Shown piece by piece: positions 56,701-64,000 of a stretch of 64,000 nt of DNA. The stretch lies in NCBI GenBank assembly GCA_009837885.1, contig VXSP01000012.1:1-64000 (forward strand). Reading direction: 5' to 3'. The notes beneath the pieces were generated by a model. It was given only the letters and a program-made list of their open reading frames with translations. It was not told the origin of the DNA and ran no database searches. Source of the stretch: Holophagales bacterium. Its GTDB lineage: Bacteria; Acidobacteriota; Thermoanaerobaculia; Multivoradales; Multivoraceae. How positions within the stretch are numbered: position 1 is the stretch's first letter; each line of letters starts with the position of its first letter. Position numbers and translations under genes: made by a program.

Positions 56701-58178
56701 CGCCGCGCGTCGATGTCGAGGGCGTCCCCGTACCGACGGGCCACCTGATCGGTGGCCGGCGGGTCGGCGGGGGCGCCGGCTCCGAGGTCCGCTCGCCGAT
56801 CGACTGGGAATGGAAGCTGGCCGAGCTGCCCGAGGCGGGGGCGGCGGAGGTCGACGCTGCCGTCGCGACGGCACGCGGAGCGTTCCCGGACTGGGCGGCG
56901 CTGGGACCGGAGGGGCGGGCGCCGCACCTGCTGCGGCTGGCCGCCGGGGTCGAGCGGCGGGCCGCCGAGATCGCCCAGGTCGAGACGGTCGACAACGGTT
57001 CGCTGCTGGAGGCGATGCGGGAGCGGGTGATCCCGCGCGGCGGGATGAACTTCCGCTTCTTCGCCGAGTACGCGGTGTCGCGTCTGGCGGAGACGCCGCG
57101 CATCCTGCATGGCGGCGAACGGAACACGGTCCGGCACGACCCGGCCGGCGTCGTCGCCGTGTCGACGCCGTGGAACGCGCCCTTCATGCTGGCGACCTGG
57201 CGGGTCGGCCCGGCGCTTGCCGCGGGCAACACCGTCGTCCTCAAGCCGCCGGAGTGGGCGCCGCTGACCTGCTCGCTGCTCGGCGACCTGGCGGAGGAGG
57301 CGGGACTGCCGCCCGGTGTGCTCAACATCGTCCATGGCGGCCCGGAGACCGGCGCGCTGCTGACCGGCCATGCCGGCGTCGACCGGATCGCCTTCACCGG
57401 ATCGCCGGCGACCGCCCGCACGGTCGGCGCCGCGGCCGCGGCGGAGTTGACCCCCGTTTCCTTCGAGCTTGGCGGCAAGTCGCCCTTCCTAGTCTTCGCC
57501 GACGCCGACCTGGAGGCCGCCGCCCGCACCGCGGCCTACCAGTACGACAACTCGGGTCAGGTCTGCCTGGCCGGCACCCGGTTGCTGGTGGAGCGGAGCT
57601 GCCTCGACGCCTTCATGGAGCGGTTCCTGGCGGAAGTCGAGGCGATCCGGGTCGGCGATCCCCGGGAGGCCGAGACGACCTACGGTCCGCTGATCCACCC
57701 GCGGGCGCTCGCGCGCGTCGAGGCGCACGTCGAGAAGGCGCTGGCCCAGGGCGCGGCGCTCCGCTTCGGCGGCAAGGGCAGCGGCGGGCTCTACTATCCG
57801 CCGACGCTGTTCGCCGACGTGCCCGTCGGCGCCGACATCCTGCGCGAGGAGGTGTTCGGGCCGGTGCTGACCCTGCAGGCGTTCGAGGACGACGACGAGG
57901 CGATCGCGTTGGCCGAGTCGACCGACTACGGACTCGCCGCGATGATCTTCACCGGCGACGAGTCCCGCGCCGACCGTCTCTCGCGCCGGATCAGCGCCGG
58001 CACGATCTGGGTGAACTGCTTCTACGTCCGCGACCTCGAGACGCCGTTCGGCGGCACGAAGCACTCCGGCATCGGCCGCGAGGGCGGGCACCACTCGTTC
58101 GACTTCTACTGCGACGTGAAGACGGTCTGCGAACGCACTGCCGCGTTCGCAGCCACCGGGACAGGAGGTGGCTCGTGA
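56697..58178 (+). CDS. Aldehyde dehydrogenase (HpaE/PuuC-like)
   Basis: A 493-residue NAD-dependent aldehyde dehydrogenase: ELGGKSPFLVF with catalytic-base E257, and SGQVCLAGTR with nucleophile C290. C-terminal ISAGTIWVNCFYVRDLETPF is like the semialdehyde-dehydrogenase group (HpaE, AmnC). Oxidises an aldehyde such as a muconic semialdehyde or a gamma-glutamyl aldehyde. GTG 56697. Confidence 0.9.
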   Translation: MTPRVDVEGVPVPTGHLIGGRRVGGGAGSEVRSPIDWEWKLAELPEAGAAEVDAAVATARGAFPDWAALGPEGRAPHLLRLAAGVERRAAEIAQVETVDNGSLLEAMRERVIPRGGMNFRFFAEYAVSRLAETPRILHGGERNTVRHDPAGVVAVSTPWNAPFMLATWRVGPALAAGNTVVLKPPEWAPLTCSLLGDLAEEAGLPPGVLNIVHGGPETGALLTGHAGVDRIAFTGSPATARTVGAAAAAELTPVSFELGGKSPFLVFADADLEAAARTAAYQYDNSGQVCLAGTRLLVERSCLDAFMERFLAEVEAIRVGDPREAETTYGPLIHPRALARVEAHVEKALAQGAALRFGGKGSGGLYYPPTLFADVPVGADILREEVFGPVLTLQAFEDDDEAIALAESTDYGLAAMIFTGDESRADRLSRRISAGTIWVNCFYVRDLETPFGGTKHSGIGREGGHHSFDFYCDVKTVCERTAAFAATGTGGGS

Positions 58179-59086
58179 TTCGCGGCATCCACCACGTCGG
58201 CCTCACCGTCACCGATCTCGCCGAGGCTTCGGCGCGCTGGCAGCGGCTGCTCGGCCTCAGCCCGGCCGCGGACGACGGCGCCCTGCTCCGTTGCGCCTAC
58301 GAGGACTTCTGCGTCCGCCTGACCGCCGGCGAGCGAGGCTGCGTCGACTACATCGCCTACGAACTCGAAGCCGGCGTGACCCTGGCCGAGGCCGGCGGCC
58401 GGCTCTCGGGCGCCGGAACACTCGCCGTGCCGTTCGAGCTGCCGGCCGGCCGCTTCGGGTTGCGCACCGCCGACCCGGACGGCAACGGCGTGGCCGTCGT
58501 CGAGCACGTCGCGCCGGACGACCCGCGGCCCGACGTCTGCAAGCACTCGGACGTCCTGCCTGGCTTCCATCCGCGGCGGCTCCAGCACGTGAACTACCTC
58601 ACCGCCGACACCCCGCGCGCCGTCGACTGGTACGTCGAGGCCCTCGGTCTGAAGATCACCGACTGGATCGGCGACGACGCCTGCTGGCTCCACGCCGATC
58701 GCGACCATCACGTGCTCGCCTTCCTCGACAAGGGCTACGCCCACATCCACCACGTCGCGTTCGAGCTGACCGACTGGGGCGAGATGCGGGTCGGCCTCGA
58801 TCACCTGGCGGCCCACCGGCGACCGATCGTCTGGGGGCCCGGCCGCCACGGCATGGCCCGGAACCTGTTCGCCTACTGGCGGATGCCCGAGGAGGACACG
58901 TTCATCGAGTTCTTCGCCGACATGGAAGTCCTCGGGCCGAACCACCAGGTCCGGCATTTCCCGGACGACGCTTTCGCCTCGAACACCTGGGGTCAACTGC
59001 CCCCGCGGTCCTACTTCCGCTTCGACGAAGACGCGATCCGCGCCGAGTGGGAGCAGTCCCAGCAACTGGGCGATCCGCTCTCGTAG
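58175..59086 (+). CDS. Two-domain extradiol-type (VOC) dioxygenase
   Basis: A 303-residue VOC-fold enzyme with two betaalphabetabetabeta modules. Second-module ligands: H138 (RLQHVNYL), H192/H193 (AHIHHVAFEL) and E245 (TFIEFFADM), the 2-His-1-Glu ferrous-site pattern of type I extradiol dioxygenases such as HpaD, catechol 2,3-dioxygenase and BphC. It should cleave a catecholic ring or act on a close analogue. Last of the 12-gene run; GTG 58175. Confidence 0.85.
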   Translation: MIRGIHHVGLTVTDLAEASARWQRLLGLSPAADDGALLRCAYEDFCVRLTAGERGCVDYIAYELEAGVTLAEAGGRLSGAGTLAVPFELPAGRFGLRTADPDGNGVAVVEHVAPDDPRPDVCKHSDVLPGFHPRRLQHVNYLTADTPRAVDWYVEALGLKITDWIGDDACWLHADRDHHVLAFLDKGYAHIHHVAFELTDWGEMRVGLDHLAAHRRPIVWGPGRHGMARNLFAYWRMPEEDTFIEFFADMEVLGPNHQVRHFPDDAFASNTWGQLPPRSYFRFDEDAIRAEWEQSQQLGDPLS

Positions 59087-59111
59087 CCCGCTTCGTATCG
59101 CGGCCGGTCGC

Positions 59112-60605
59112 TCACGACCTCCTCAGGTAGAGCCTCCCACCCGTCGACACATGCCGCATCCGCCCGTCGGCCTGCGGATTGACGAACGACAGGAGCGTCT
59201 GCGGCGCGGTAGCCGCGATCGCCTCCGGCAGGGAGACGACGAAGGAGTGCTCGCCCACCGGGTCGAGCGGGAAGGGCGGCGTCGGGTCGGTCGAGGTCGC
59301 GTCGTAGAAGGCGACCTTGGCGCGTGAGCTGACGCTCAGACGGCCGTCGCGCTCAGTGACCGTGTGCTCGGCGGCGACGTCCTCGTAGACGCCGGCGTAG
59401 AGCCGCGGATCGATGTCGATGTCGAGCGCCGGGAACCGCTGCGGCGCCAGCGGCTCGAAGCCGGAAGCCTTCTTCATCCAGGCGTTCACGAGCTCGAAGG
59501 CGACCAGGCCGCCGTGCGCCGAGTTGGTCAGGACGACCATCGCGAAGTCGGACTCCTCGTGCGCGGAGAACCAGGAGAGGATGCCCGGGCCGCCTCCGCC
59601 GTGGCCGAAGTCGCCGTTCGGTCCGAGCATGAAGCCGAGGCCGAAGGAGCGGACGGCGCCGATCCCCTGGACTTCCGCGGTGCCGGTGCGCATCGCCTTC
59701 GAGCTTTCCTCCGAGAGGAGGCGCTCGCCGTTCAGCCCCTCGCCGCCGCGGAGGTGGGCGGTGACGAAGGCGAGCAGGTCGGACGCCGACATCATGGCGG
59801 TGGAGCCGGCCGGAGCGAAGCTCAGCGGCAGGAAGGCCTGCGACGTCCTCTGCTGCGTGCCGGTGGCCGGATCGAGGAAGTGGCCGACGGAGGCGCGGTG
59901 GAGCAGGGCGTCCTGCGGCTGGACGACGGAGTGCTCCAGGCCGAGACGGCCGAAGATGCGATCCTCGATCAGGTTGTACCAACTGTCCCCGAGCACCCGC
60001 TCGGCGACGTGGCCGGCGACCACCATCGCCGTGTTGCAGTACGAGCAGTCCTCGCCGGGAGCGAACAGTTGACCGAGATCACGGGCGCGTTCGACCGCCT
60101 GGCGGATGGCCTCCTGGTCGGGGCCGTGGTCCGGGATCATCTCGCCGTCGATGCCGCTCGTGTGGTTGATGAGCATGCCGACCTTGATCGCCCGCGTCGC
60201 TTCGGGGTCGGCGACCGCGAAGTCGGGCAGGTACTCGAGCACGGGCGCGTCGAGGTCGACCAGCCCCTCGTCGACCAGTTGCATGACCAGGGTCGTGTTC
60301 AGGGTCTTCGTGATCGAGCCGATGTGCATAACCGTTTCGGGGGTGACGTCGACGCCGGTGGTCGCGTTCAGGATCCCGGCCGTGGCGGTCTCGATCTCGC
60401 CGCGGTGGTAGACGGCCGCGCTCGCGCCGACGACCCGGTGGCGCGCGATCGCCTGTTCGAGGTCGCGCCGCAGGTCGATGGCGCCGGGGCCCTCGTCGGC
60501 CGGAGCGGTCTGGCCGAAGGTAGTGCGGAGCGGCGGCAGCGCCGCCACGGCCGCCACGGCGGCGCTCCTGGCCAGAAGGTCGCGTCGAGTGGGCTGCATG
60601 GGCAT
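59112..60605 (-). CDS. Tat-exported serine hydrolase (class C beta-lactamase fold)
   Basis: A 497-residue serine hydrolase with twin-arginine signal (TRRDLLARS, then an Ala-rich core). Motifs: S-x-x-K in GSITKTL, YCN for Tyr-x-Asn, and GHGGGG in place of KTG. C-terminal beta-rich domain of about 120 residues. Convergent with the operon end (25 bases). A third paralogue of the two at 11.9-15.2 kb, but with a different export route. Confidence 0.9.
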   Translation of the reverse strand: MPMQPTRRDLLARSAAVAAVAALPPLRTTFGQTAPADEGPGAIDLRRDLEQAIARHRVVGASAAVYHRGEIETATAGILNATTGVDVTPETVMHIGSITKTLNTTLVMQLVDEGLVDLDAPVLEYLPDFAVADPEATRAIKVGMLINHTSGIDGEMIPDHGPDQEAIRQAVERARDLGQLFAPGEDCSYCNTAMVVAGHVAERVLGDSWYNLIEDRIFGRLGLEHSVVQPQDALLHRASVGHFLDPATGTQQRTSQAFLPLSFAPAGSTAMMSASDLLAFVTAHLRGGEGLNGERLLSEESSKAMRTGTAEVQGIGAVRSFGLGFMLGPNGDFGHGGGGPGILSWFSAHEESDFAMVVLTNSAHGGLVAFELVNAWMKKASGFEPLAPQRFPALDIDIDPRLYAGVYEDVAAEHTVTERDGRLSVSSRAKVAFYDATSTDPTPPFPLDPVGEHSFVVSLPEAIAATAPQTLLSFVNPQADGRMRHVSTGGRLYLRRS

Positions 60606-60612
60606 GGGAGTC

Positions 60613-61056
60613 CTACGTCTCGTTGGGTGTCAGCGGATAGTGACAGGTCACTCCCGGAAAACGCCGGAAGTCGTGATCGGCGGTGTGTACCTCGCCTCGG
60701 TGGGTCCGGGCGAGCGCAGCGACCTGTGCATCCGTGACGAGGTCGCCGCCGGCGGATCCCGCCTCTGCGAGAAGGTCCACGACATGGCGCACGTGGTCCT
60801 CGCCAGGTAGCAGCAGCCTTGTAACGGGGTGGGCGATCCACTCGTTCACCAGGTCGCCGGCTGTGTCGAGTGAGAGCGGCTCCCGGAAGACGCGACGATT
60901 CGTGCTGACCCGCAGGAAGGCGAAGAGAACGGGCTGGCAGAGGCCGACCGGTACCGAGCCGCTCAGACAGCCGGCCCACCAAGCGGTCGCGCGTGCGTTG
61001 AACGGGCTCGTTGAGTCGACGGAGTACAGGAGGAGGTTCGCGTCGGGGACGATCAT
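60613..61056 (-). CDS. VapC-type PIN toxin
   Basis: A 147-residue PIN-domain ribonuclease: D5 in VPDANLLLY, D109 in VTDAQVAAL and D127 in HTADHDFRRFPG. The usual second acidic residue is replaced by a hydrophobic LFAFLR stretch, as in a sub-branch of VapC. Overlaps its antitoxin gene by 4 bases. Confidence 0.88.
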   Translation of the reverse strand: MIVPDANLLLYSVDSTSPFNARATAWWAGCLSGSVPVGLCQPVLFAFLRVSTNRRVFREPLSLDTAGDLVNEWIAHPVTRLLLPGEDHVRHVVDLLAEAGSAGGDLVTDAQVAALARTHRGEVHTADHDFRRFPGVTCHYPLTPNET

Positions 61057-61343
61057 TCCGTGGTCACCGCGCCTTCCTTGAACAGGCGGCGAGTCACCTT
61101 GAGAAACGCCTCCGCGTCCAACTCCGCTTCGAGGGAGGAGAGCTTCTCCAGGTCATAGCCGGCCCTGACACCCATGGGAAAGGTCCGTTGCACGAAGGCT
61201 GGCCGCTCTGGATCGCCGGCGACTCCAGCCAAACCCTGCCGGACCGCGTCGTTCAGGGCCTGCTTGAACGTCTGGCCCCGTTGCCGCATCGCTTCGCGCA
61301 GCAGGGATTCCGTGTCAGCGTCCAGCGTGACCGTCGTTCGCAT
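61053..61343 (-). CDS. VapB-type ribbon-helix-helix antitoxin
   Basis: A 96-residue antitoxin: MRTTVTLDADTESLLREAMR is the DNA-binding ribbon plus helix, followed by QRGQTFKQALNDAVRQGL. The C-terminal acidic stretch would bind the toxin. Precedes the toxin gene; start ATG 61343. Confidence 0.88.
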   Translation of the reverse strand: MRTTVTLDADTESLLREAMRQRGQTFKQALNDAVRQGLAGVAGDPERPAFVQRTFPMGVRAGYDLEKLSSLEAELDAEAFLKVTRRLFKEGAVTTE

Positions 61344-61348
61344 GGAGG

Positions 61349-61383
61349 CATCATGATGTCTTCCTGGCTTGCTGTCAAGACAT
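61349..61383. promoter_or_regulatory. Candidate VapB operator
   Basis: CATCATGATG (perfect palindrome, 61349-61358) overlaps the left arm of a longer inverted repeat ATGTCTT ... AAGACAT (61356-61362 and 61377-61383). Just upstream of the antitoxin start and overlapping the end of tetR, as expected of an autoregulated module. Binding inferred. Confidence 0.4.
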
Positions 61384-62019
61384 AGCGAGTTCACGTTCCG
61401 TCGCAGGAGAAACCGGCCCCTCGAGAACGGCCGCCATCGCGTCCAGCAGCGTTTCGAAGAACAGCTCGGCATCGGGTCCGTCGAAGCTGCCGCCGGAAAG
61501 CGCCCGTTGAGCGAGGGCCAGCGCCGCCATCCGGTGCATCAGGTCGAAGCGCCGGTCCGCCAGCGCCCTGGGGATTCGAAGCTGCGCGCGGATTCGCTTC
61601 GCTACTTCGCCCACCCCCGCGCCCGTGTAGCGGATCGCGCCCTCGCGGAGCTCCTCGCCGGGCAGGAAGACGAGTTGCCCGACGACCTTCAGGAAGAGCG
61701 CGAACTCCGGATCGCGTCGGGCGATCCGCACCGGAGGCATGACCGCCACCTCGCACAGGCGGCGCACGTCCTGAGCCCCGCCGGCTTCATCCAGCTCGTG
61801 CAGCATGCGCTCCCGCTCTTCCCCGATCTGCGCGCCGCGCTTGACGTACATGGCGTCGATGAGCCCCTCGCGGCCGCCGAAGTGGTACTGGAGGGCCGAT
61901 TCGTTGCGTTGGCCCGCTTCGCGCAGGATGGCGCGGGTGGAGGTCGGGCCGACGCCCTGCTCGGCGAACAGCTTCTCAGCGGCGCGCAGGAGCTTCTCTC
62001 GCGTGCTAATGACTTCCAT
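61375..62019 (-). CDS. TetR-family regulator
   Basis: A 214-residue TetR protein: AAEKLFAEQGVGPTSTRAIL followed by REAGQRNESALQYHFGGREG (HTH and recognition helix). The N-terminal domain resembles regulators that control nearby transport or lipid genes. Divergent from the sulfatase; a matching palindrome lies in the gap. Confidence 0.88.
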   Translation of the reverse strand: MEVISTREKLLRAAEKLFAEQGVGPTSTRAILREAGQRNESALQYHFGGREGLIDAMYVKRGAQIGEERERMLHELDEAGGAQDVRRLCEVAVMPPVRIARRDPEFALFLKVVGQLVFLPGEELREGAIRYTGAGVGEVAKRIRAQLRIPRALADRRFDLMHRMAALALAQRALSGGSFDGPDAELFFETLLDAMAAVLEGPVSPATERELAMS

Positions 62020-62024
62020 CAGGA

Positions 62025-62041
62025 CTAATGATAGACATTAG
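62025..62041. promoter_or_regulatory. Candidate TetR operator
   Basis: CTAATG-ATAGA-CATTAG, a perfect 6-base inverted repeat with a 5-base spacer, only 6 bases upstream of the tetR start. Another CTAATG (62006-62011) is inside the tetR coding start. Likely operator for both tetR and the divergent sulfatase. Confidence 0.5.
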
Positions 62042-62059
62042 CAGACGAGGTTCAGAGCG

Positions 62060-64000
62060 ATGAGACCCGGGTTCATCTTCAGCCGACGAAAGAGGCGCCG
62101 TGTAGGCCGGCGGGTCCTGGCGGCGACGCTCCTGGCGGCCGCGACCGTTCAGGCGTCGGCGTCGACGGCAACGGAAGCCGAGGCCCCGGCCACACCCCGG
62201 CCGAACGTCGTCGTCGTGGTCGCGGACGACGTCGGCTTCACGGACCTGGGCGCCTACGGCAGCGAGATTCGCACTCCCCACATCGACGCGATCGCGTCGC
62301 GCGGCGTCCTCTTCTCGAACTTCCACGCCTCGCCGATGTGCTCGCCGTCGCGGGCCATGCTGCTCACCGGGGTCGACTCGCACCTGACCGATGTTGCCAG
62401 CCTGCATGTGGCCACGCCGCTTCGTCATCGCGGCCGACCCGGCTACCGAGGCGAGTTGAGCACGGATGTCGTCACGATCGCCAGCCGGCTGCGCGCCGCC
62501 GGCTACCGCACCTACCTGAGTGGCAAGTGGAACCTCGGTCACGGTCCGACCTCGCTGCCCAGCGCGCGGGGGTTCGATCGGACGTTCGCGCTCGACGCCA
62601 CCGGCGCCGACAACTTCGAGAAGAAGCCCTACCTGCCCATCTACGGGGAGCCCCCCTGGTTCGCCGACGGCGAGCCGACCGACCTGCCGGCCGACTTCTA
62701 CTCGTCGGAGCACCTCGTGGACAAGCTCGTCGAGTTCATCGACACGGATCGGGTCACCGACGGGGAGCGACAGCCCTTCTTCGCCTACCTCGCCTTTCAG
62801 GCGGTCCACCTGCCGGTTCAGGCGCCGCGCGAGTTCATCGAAGGCTACGAGGGCGTGTACGACGAAGGATGGGACGCGCTGCGGAGGGAGCGTCATCGCC
62901 GCGCCGTCGAAGCGGGTGTCTTTCCGCCCGGGGCCGTACCGTCGACGACGCCCGAGCAGGCGGACTGGGAGGCTCTCTCGCCCGGCGAGAAGGCGTTCGC
63001 CGCCAAGAACATGGCGGTCAACGCGGGGATGCTCGAAGCGATGGACCATCACTTCGGGCGGCTGGTCGAGTACCTCGGGAACGAGGGACTCCTGGAGAAC
63101 ACCGTCTTCGTCGTGCTGTCCGACAACGGCCCGGAGGCGGGCGACCCGGGCCAGAGCGGTCAGTTCGACCGGTGGGCGGAGCGCGTCGGTTACCGCCGCG
63201 ACCTCGAGACGCTCGGCGAGAAGGGGAGCTACGGCATCATCGGCCCGCACTTCGCGCGGGCGGCGGCCGCTCCGCTCGCGTACTACAAGTTCCACGGCGG
63301 CGAGGGGGGAATCCGCGTCCCGCTGATCGTCGCCGGGCCGGGGGTGGAGGCGCGAGGGATCGCTCCGGCCTTCACCTTCGTGACGGACCTCGTCCCGACG
63401 ATTCTCGAACTCACCGGCGCGGGCGACGCGACTCCGTCCGGCAAGCATCCCATCGACGGCCGCAGCCTGGCCTCGGCGCTGCGCGATCCTTCGGCCCCGG
63501 TCCATCCGCCGCGGGAGGCGGTCGGCTTCGAGACGGCGGGTCACATGGGCGTCTTCAAGGGCGACCACAAGCTCGTCCGGGTCGGCGCTCCTGTGGGCGA
63601 CGGCCGCTGGCGCCTCTTCGATCTGGCGGAGGACCCGGGCGAGACCCGCGATCTGGCCGCGGAACAACCCGAGCGGTTCTCCGAGATGCTGGCGGACTAC
63701 GAGGCCTACGCGGAGCGCGTGGGGGTGCTCGAGGTGCCGGCCTTCTACTCGCCGACTCGACAGCTAGCGATCAACTACTTCTACGACCGTGCAAAGGAGA
63801 CCTTCATGAAGACCAGGGTATGGACCGGAGCAGGGCTGGCCGTCGTCGTGCTGGCGGCCGCCGTCTGGCTGGGGTTGCCGAGAGTGCTCGTCGGCCTGGG
63901 CCTTCACGCCCACTACGAGATTCCCGCGATCGATCTCGCCGGCCACCGCGCCCTCATCGTGACCACCAGCCACGACACGCTGGGCGACTCGGGCAAGGCG
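62060..64000 (+). CDS. Exported sulfatase, open frame continuing into DJ-1/PfpI-like domain (runs off the window)
   Basis: The frame is open from ATG 62060 to the window end. Basic signal peptide, then sulfatase signature CSPSR with C94 (formylglycine site), NVVVVVADDVGFTDLGAYGS at the start and SDNGPEAG. The sulfatase domain ends about residue 560. It continues without a stop through a hydrophobic helix (AGLAVVVLAAAVWLGL) into AGHRALIVTTSHDTLGDSGK, the opening of a DJ-1/PfpI family domain. AAAGGAG at 63793-63799 and ATG 63806 might instead start a separate gene. If it is one gene it is a rare fusion. The arylsulfatase substrate is unknown. Confidence 0.8.
   Translation, partial: MRPGFIFSRRKRRRVGRRVLAATLLAAATVQASASTATEAEAPATPRPNVVVVVADDVGFTDLGAYGSEIRTPHIDAIASRGVLFSNFHASPMCSPSRAMLLTGVDSHLTDVASLHVATPLRHRGRPGYRGELSTDVVTIASRLRAAGYRTYLSGKWNLGHGPTSLPSARGFDRTFALDATGADNFEKKPYLPIYGEPPWFADGEPTDLPADFYSSEHLVDKLVEFIDTDRVTDGERQPFFAYLAFQAVHLPVQAPREFIEGYEGVYDEGWDALRRERHRRAVEAGVFPPGAVPSTTPEQADWEALSPGEKAFAAKNMAVNAGMLEAMDHHFGRLVEYLGNEGLLENTVFVVLSDNGPEAGDPGQSGQFDRWAERVGYRRDLETLGEKGSYGIIGPHFARAAAAPLAYYKFHGGEGGIRVPLIVAGPGVEARGIAPAFTFVTDLVPTILELTGAGDATPSGKHPIDGRSLASALRDPSAPVHPPREAVGFETAGHMGVFKGDHKLVRVGAPVGDGRWRLFDLAEDPGETRDLAAEQPERFSEMLADYEAYAERVGVLEVPAFYSPTRQLAINYFYDRAKETFMKTRVWTGAGLAVVVLAAAVWLGLPRVLVGLGLHAHYEIPAIDLAGHRALIVTTSHDTLGDSGKA

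Noticed and set aside
59087..59111. Terminator at the end of the 12-gene operon
   Set aside because: The gap to the convergent serine hydrolase gene is only 25 bases with no visible hairpin followed by T residues.
62006..63667. Minus-strand frame opposite the sulfatase
   Set aside because: The plus strand has the CSPSR sulfatase signature and a continuous frame; the minus-strand translation is unrelated low-complexity sequence.
1..64000. tRNA or rRNA genes
   Set aside because: No cloverleaf or conserved ribosomal motif was recognised by eye; a dedicated scan was not possible, so absence is not proven.

Overview
This 64 kb window comes from a high-GC (mostly about 65-70%) Gram-negative bacterium. 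Three traits suggest an Acidobacteriota-like organism: a large TonB-dependent receptor with a carboxypeptidase-regulatory N-terminal domain, many secreted serine hydrolases and amidohydrolases, and haem/quinoprotein secreted enzymes. This placement is an inference; no rRNA or other phylogenetic marker is present. A few low-GC patches (0.2-0.6 kb, 5.3-6.2 kb, 29.8-31.3 kb) stand out as probably acquired DNA. Layout, 0-11.7 kb: a mosaic of small genes. It holds a GFA-type zinc protein, an amidohydrolase, an ArsR/SRPBCC/alpha-beta hydrolase operon with two matching palindromic operators and a decayed partial copy of its SRPBCC gene, secreted proteins of unknown function, two VOC proteins, several orphan or broken toxin-antitoxin pieces, and a repeat-built coiled-coil protein. 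11.9-19 kb: two tandem serine hydrolases divergent from a TonB receptor and TetR gene. 19-22.1 kb (minus strand): two MaoC dehydratases, a class III CoA-transferase and a CoA-ester lyase, resembling the mesaconyl-CoA / methylmalyl-CoA module. 22.2-26.8 kb: TraB/GumN protein, tRNA-binding protein, a small hydrolase operon, and a FitAB-type toxin-antitoxin pair. 26.8-29.4 kb: acyl-CoA dehydrogenase plus MmgE/PrpD. 29.4-31.3 kb: a likely acquired island with an orphan HicB, a two-gene HEPN/winged-helix pair and a frameshifted small gene. 31.5-39.9 kb: a succinate-semialdehyde dehydrogenase divergent from a Liv-type ABC transporter operon that also contains an acyl-CoA synthetase; livH appears to start at CTG. 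40-41.3 kb: a secreted cytochrome c/copper-monooxygenase-like protein. 41.3-59.1 kb: twelve tightly packed same-strand genes, mostly overlapping by 4-11 bases: peptidase, two YtcJ-type amidohydrolases, a cytochrome c-quinoprotein dehydrogenase-amidohydrolase fusion, APC permease, glutamine-synthetase-like ligase, P450, gamma-glutamyl hydrolase, acetoacetate-decarboxylase-like enzyme, FAH-family enzyme, aldehyde dehydrogenase and extradiol dioxygenase. 59.1-64 kb: a Tat-exported serine hydrolase, a VapBC pair, and a TetR gene divergent from a sulfatase whose open frame runs on into a DJ-1/PfpI-like domain at the window edge. The most interesting system is the 41.3-59.1 kb operon. Its core pairs the gamma-glutamylation/deglutamylation logic known from putrescine, isopropylamine and aniline catabolism with a P450 and a ring-cleavage-type lower pathway, so it may be an amine or aromatic-amine catabolic route not previously described. 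A second theme is a perfect 27-base palindromic repeat, four copies of which lie between 38.6 and 47.5 kb; three of them sit inside genes, coding for extra residues between the start codon and the signal peptide.
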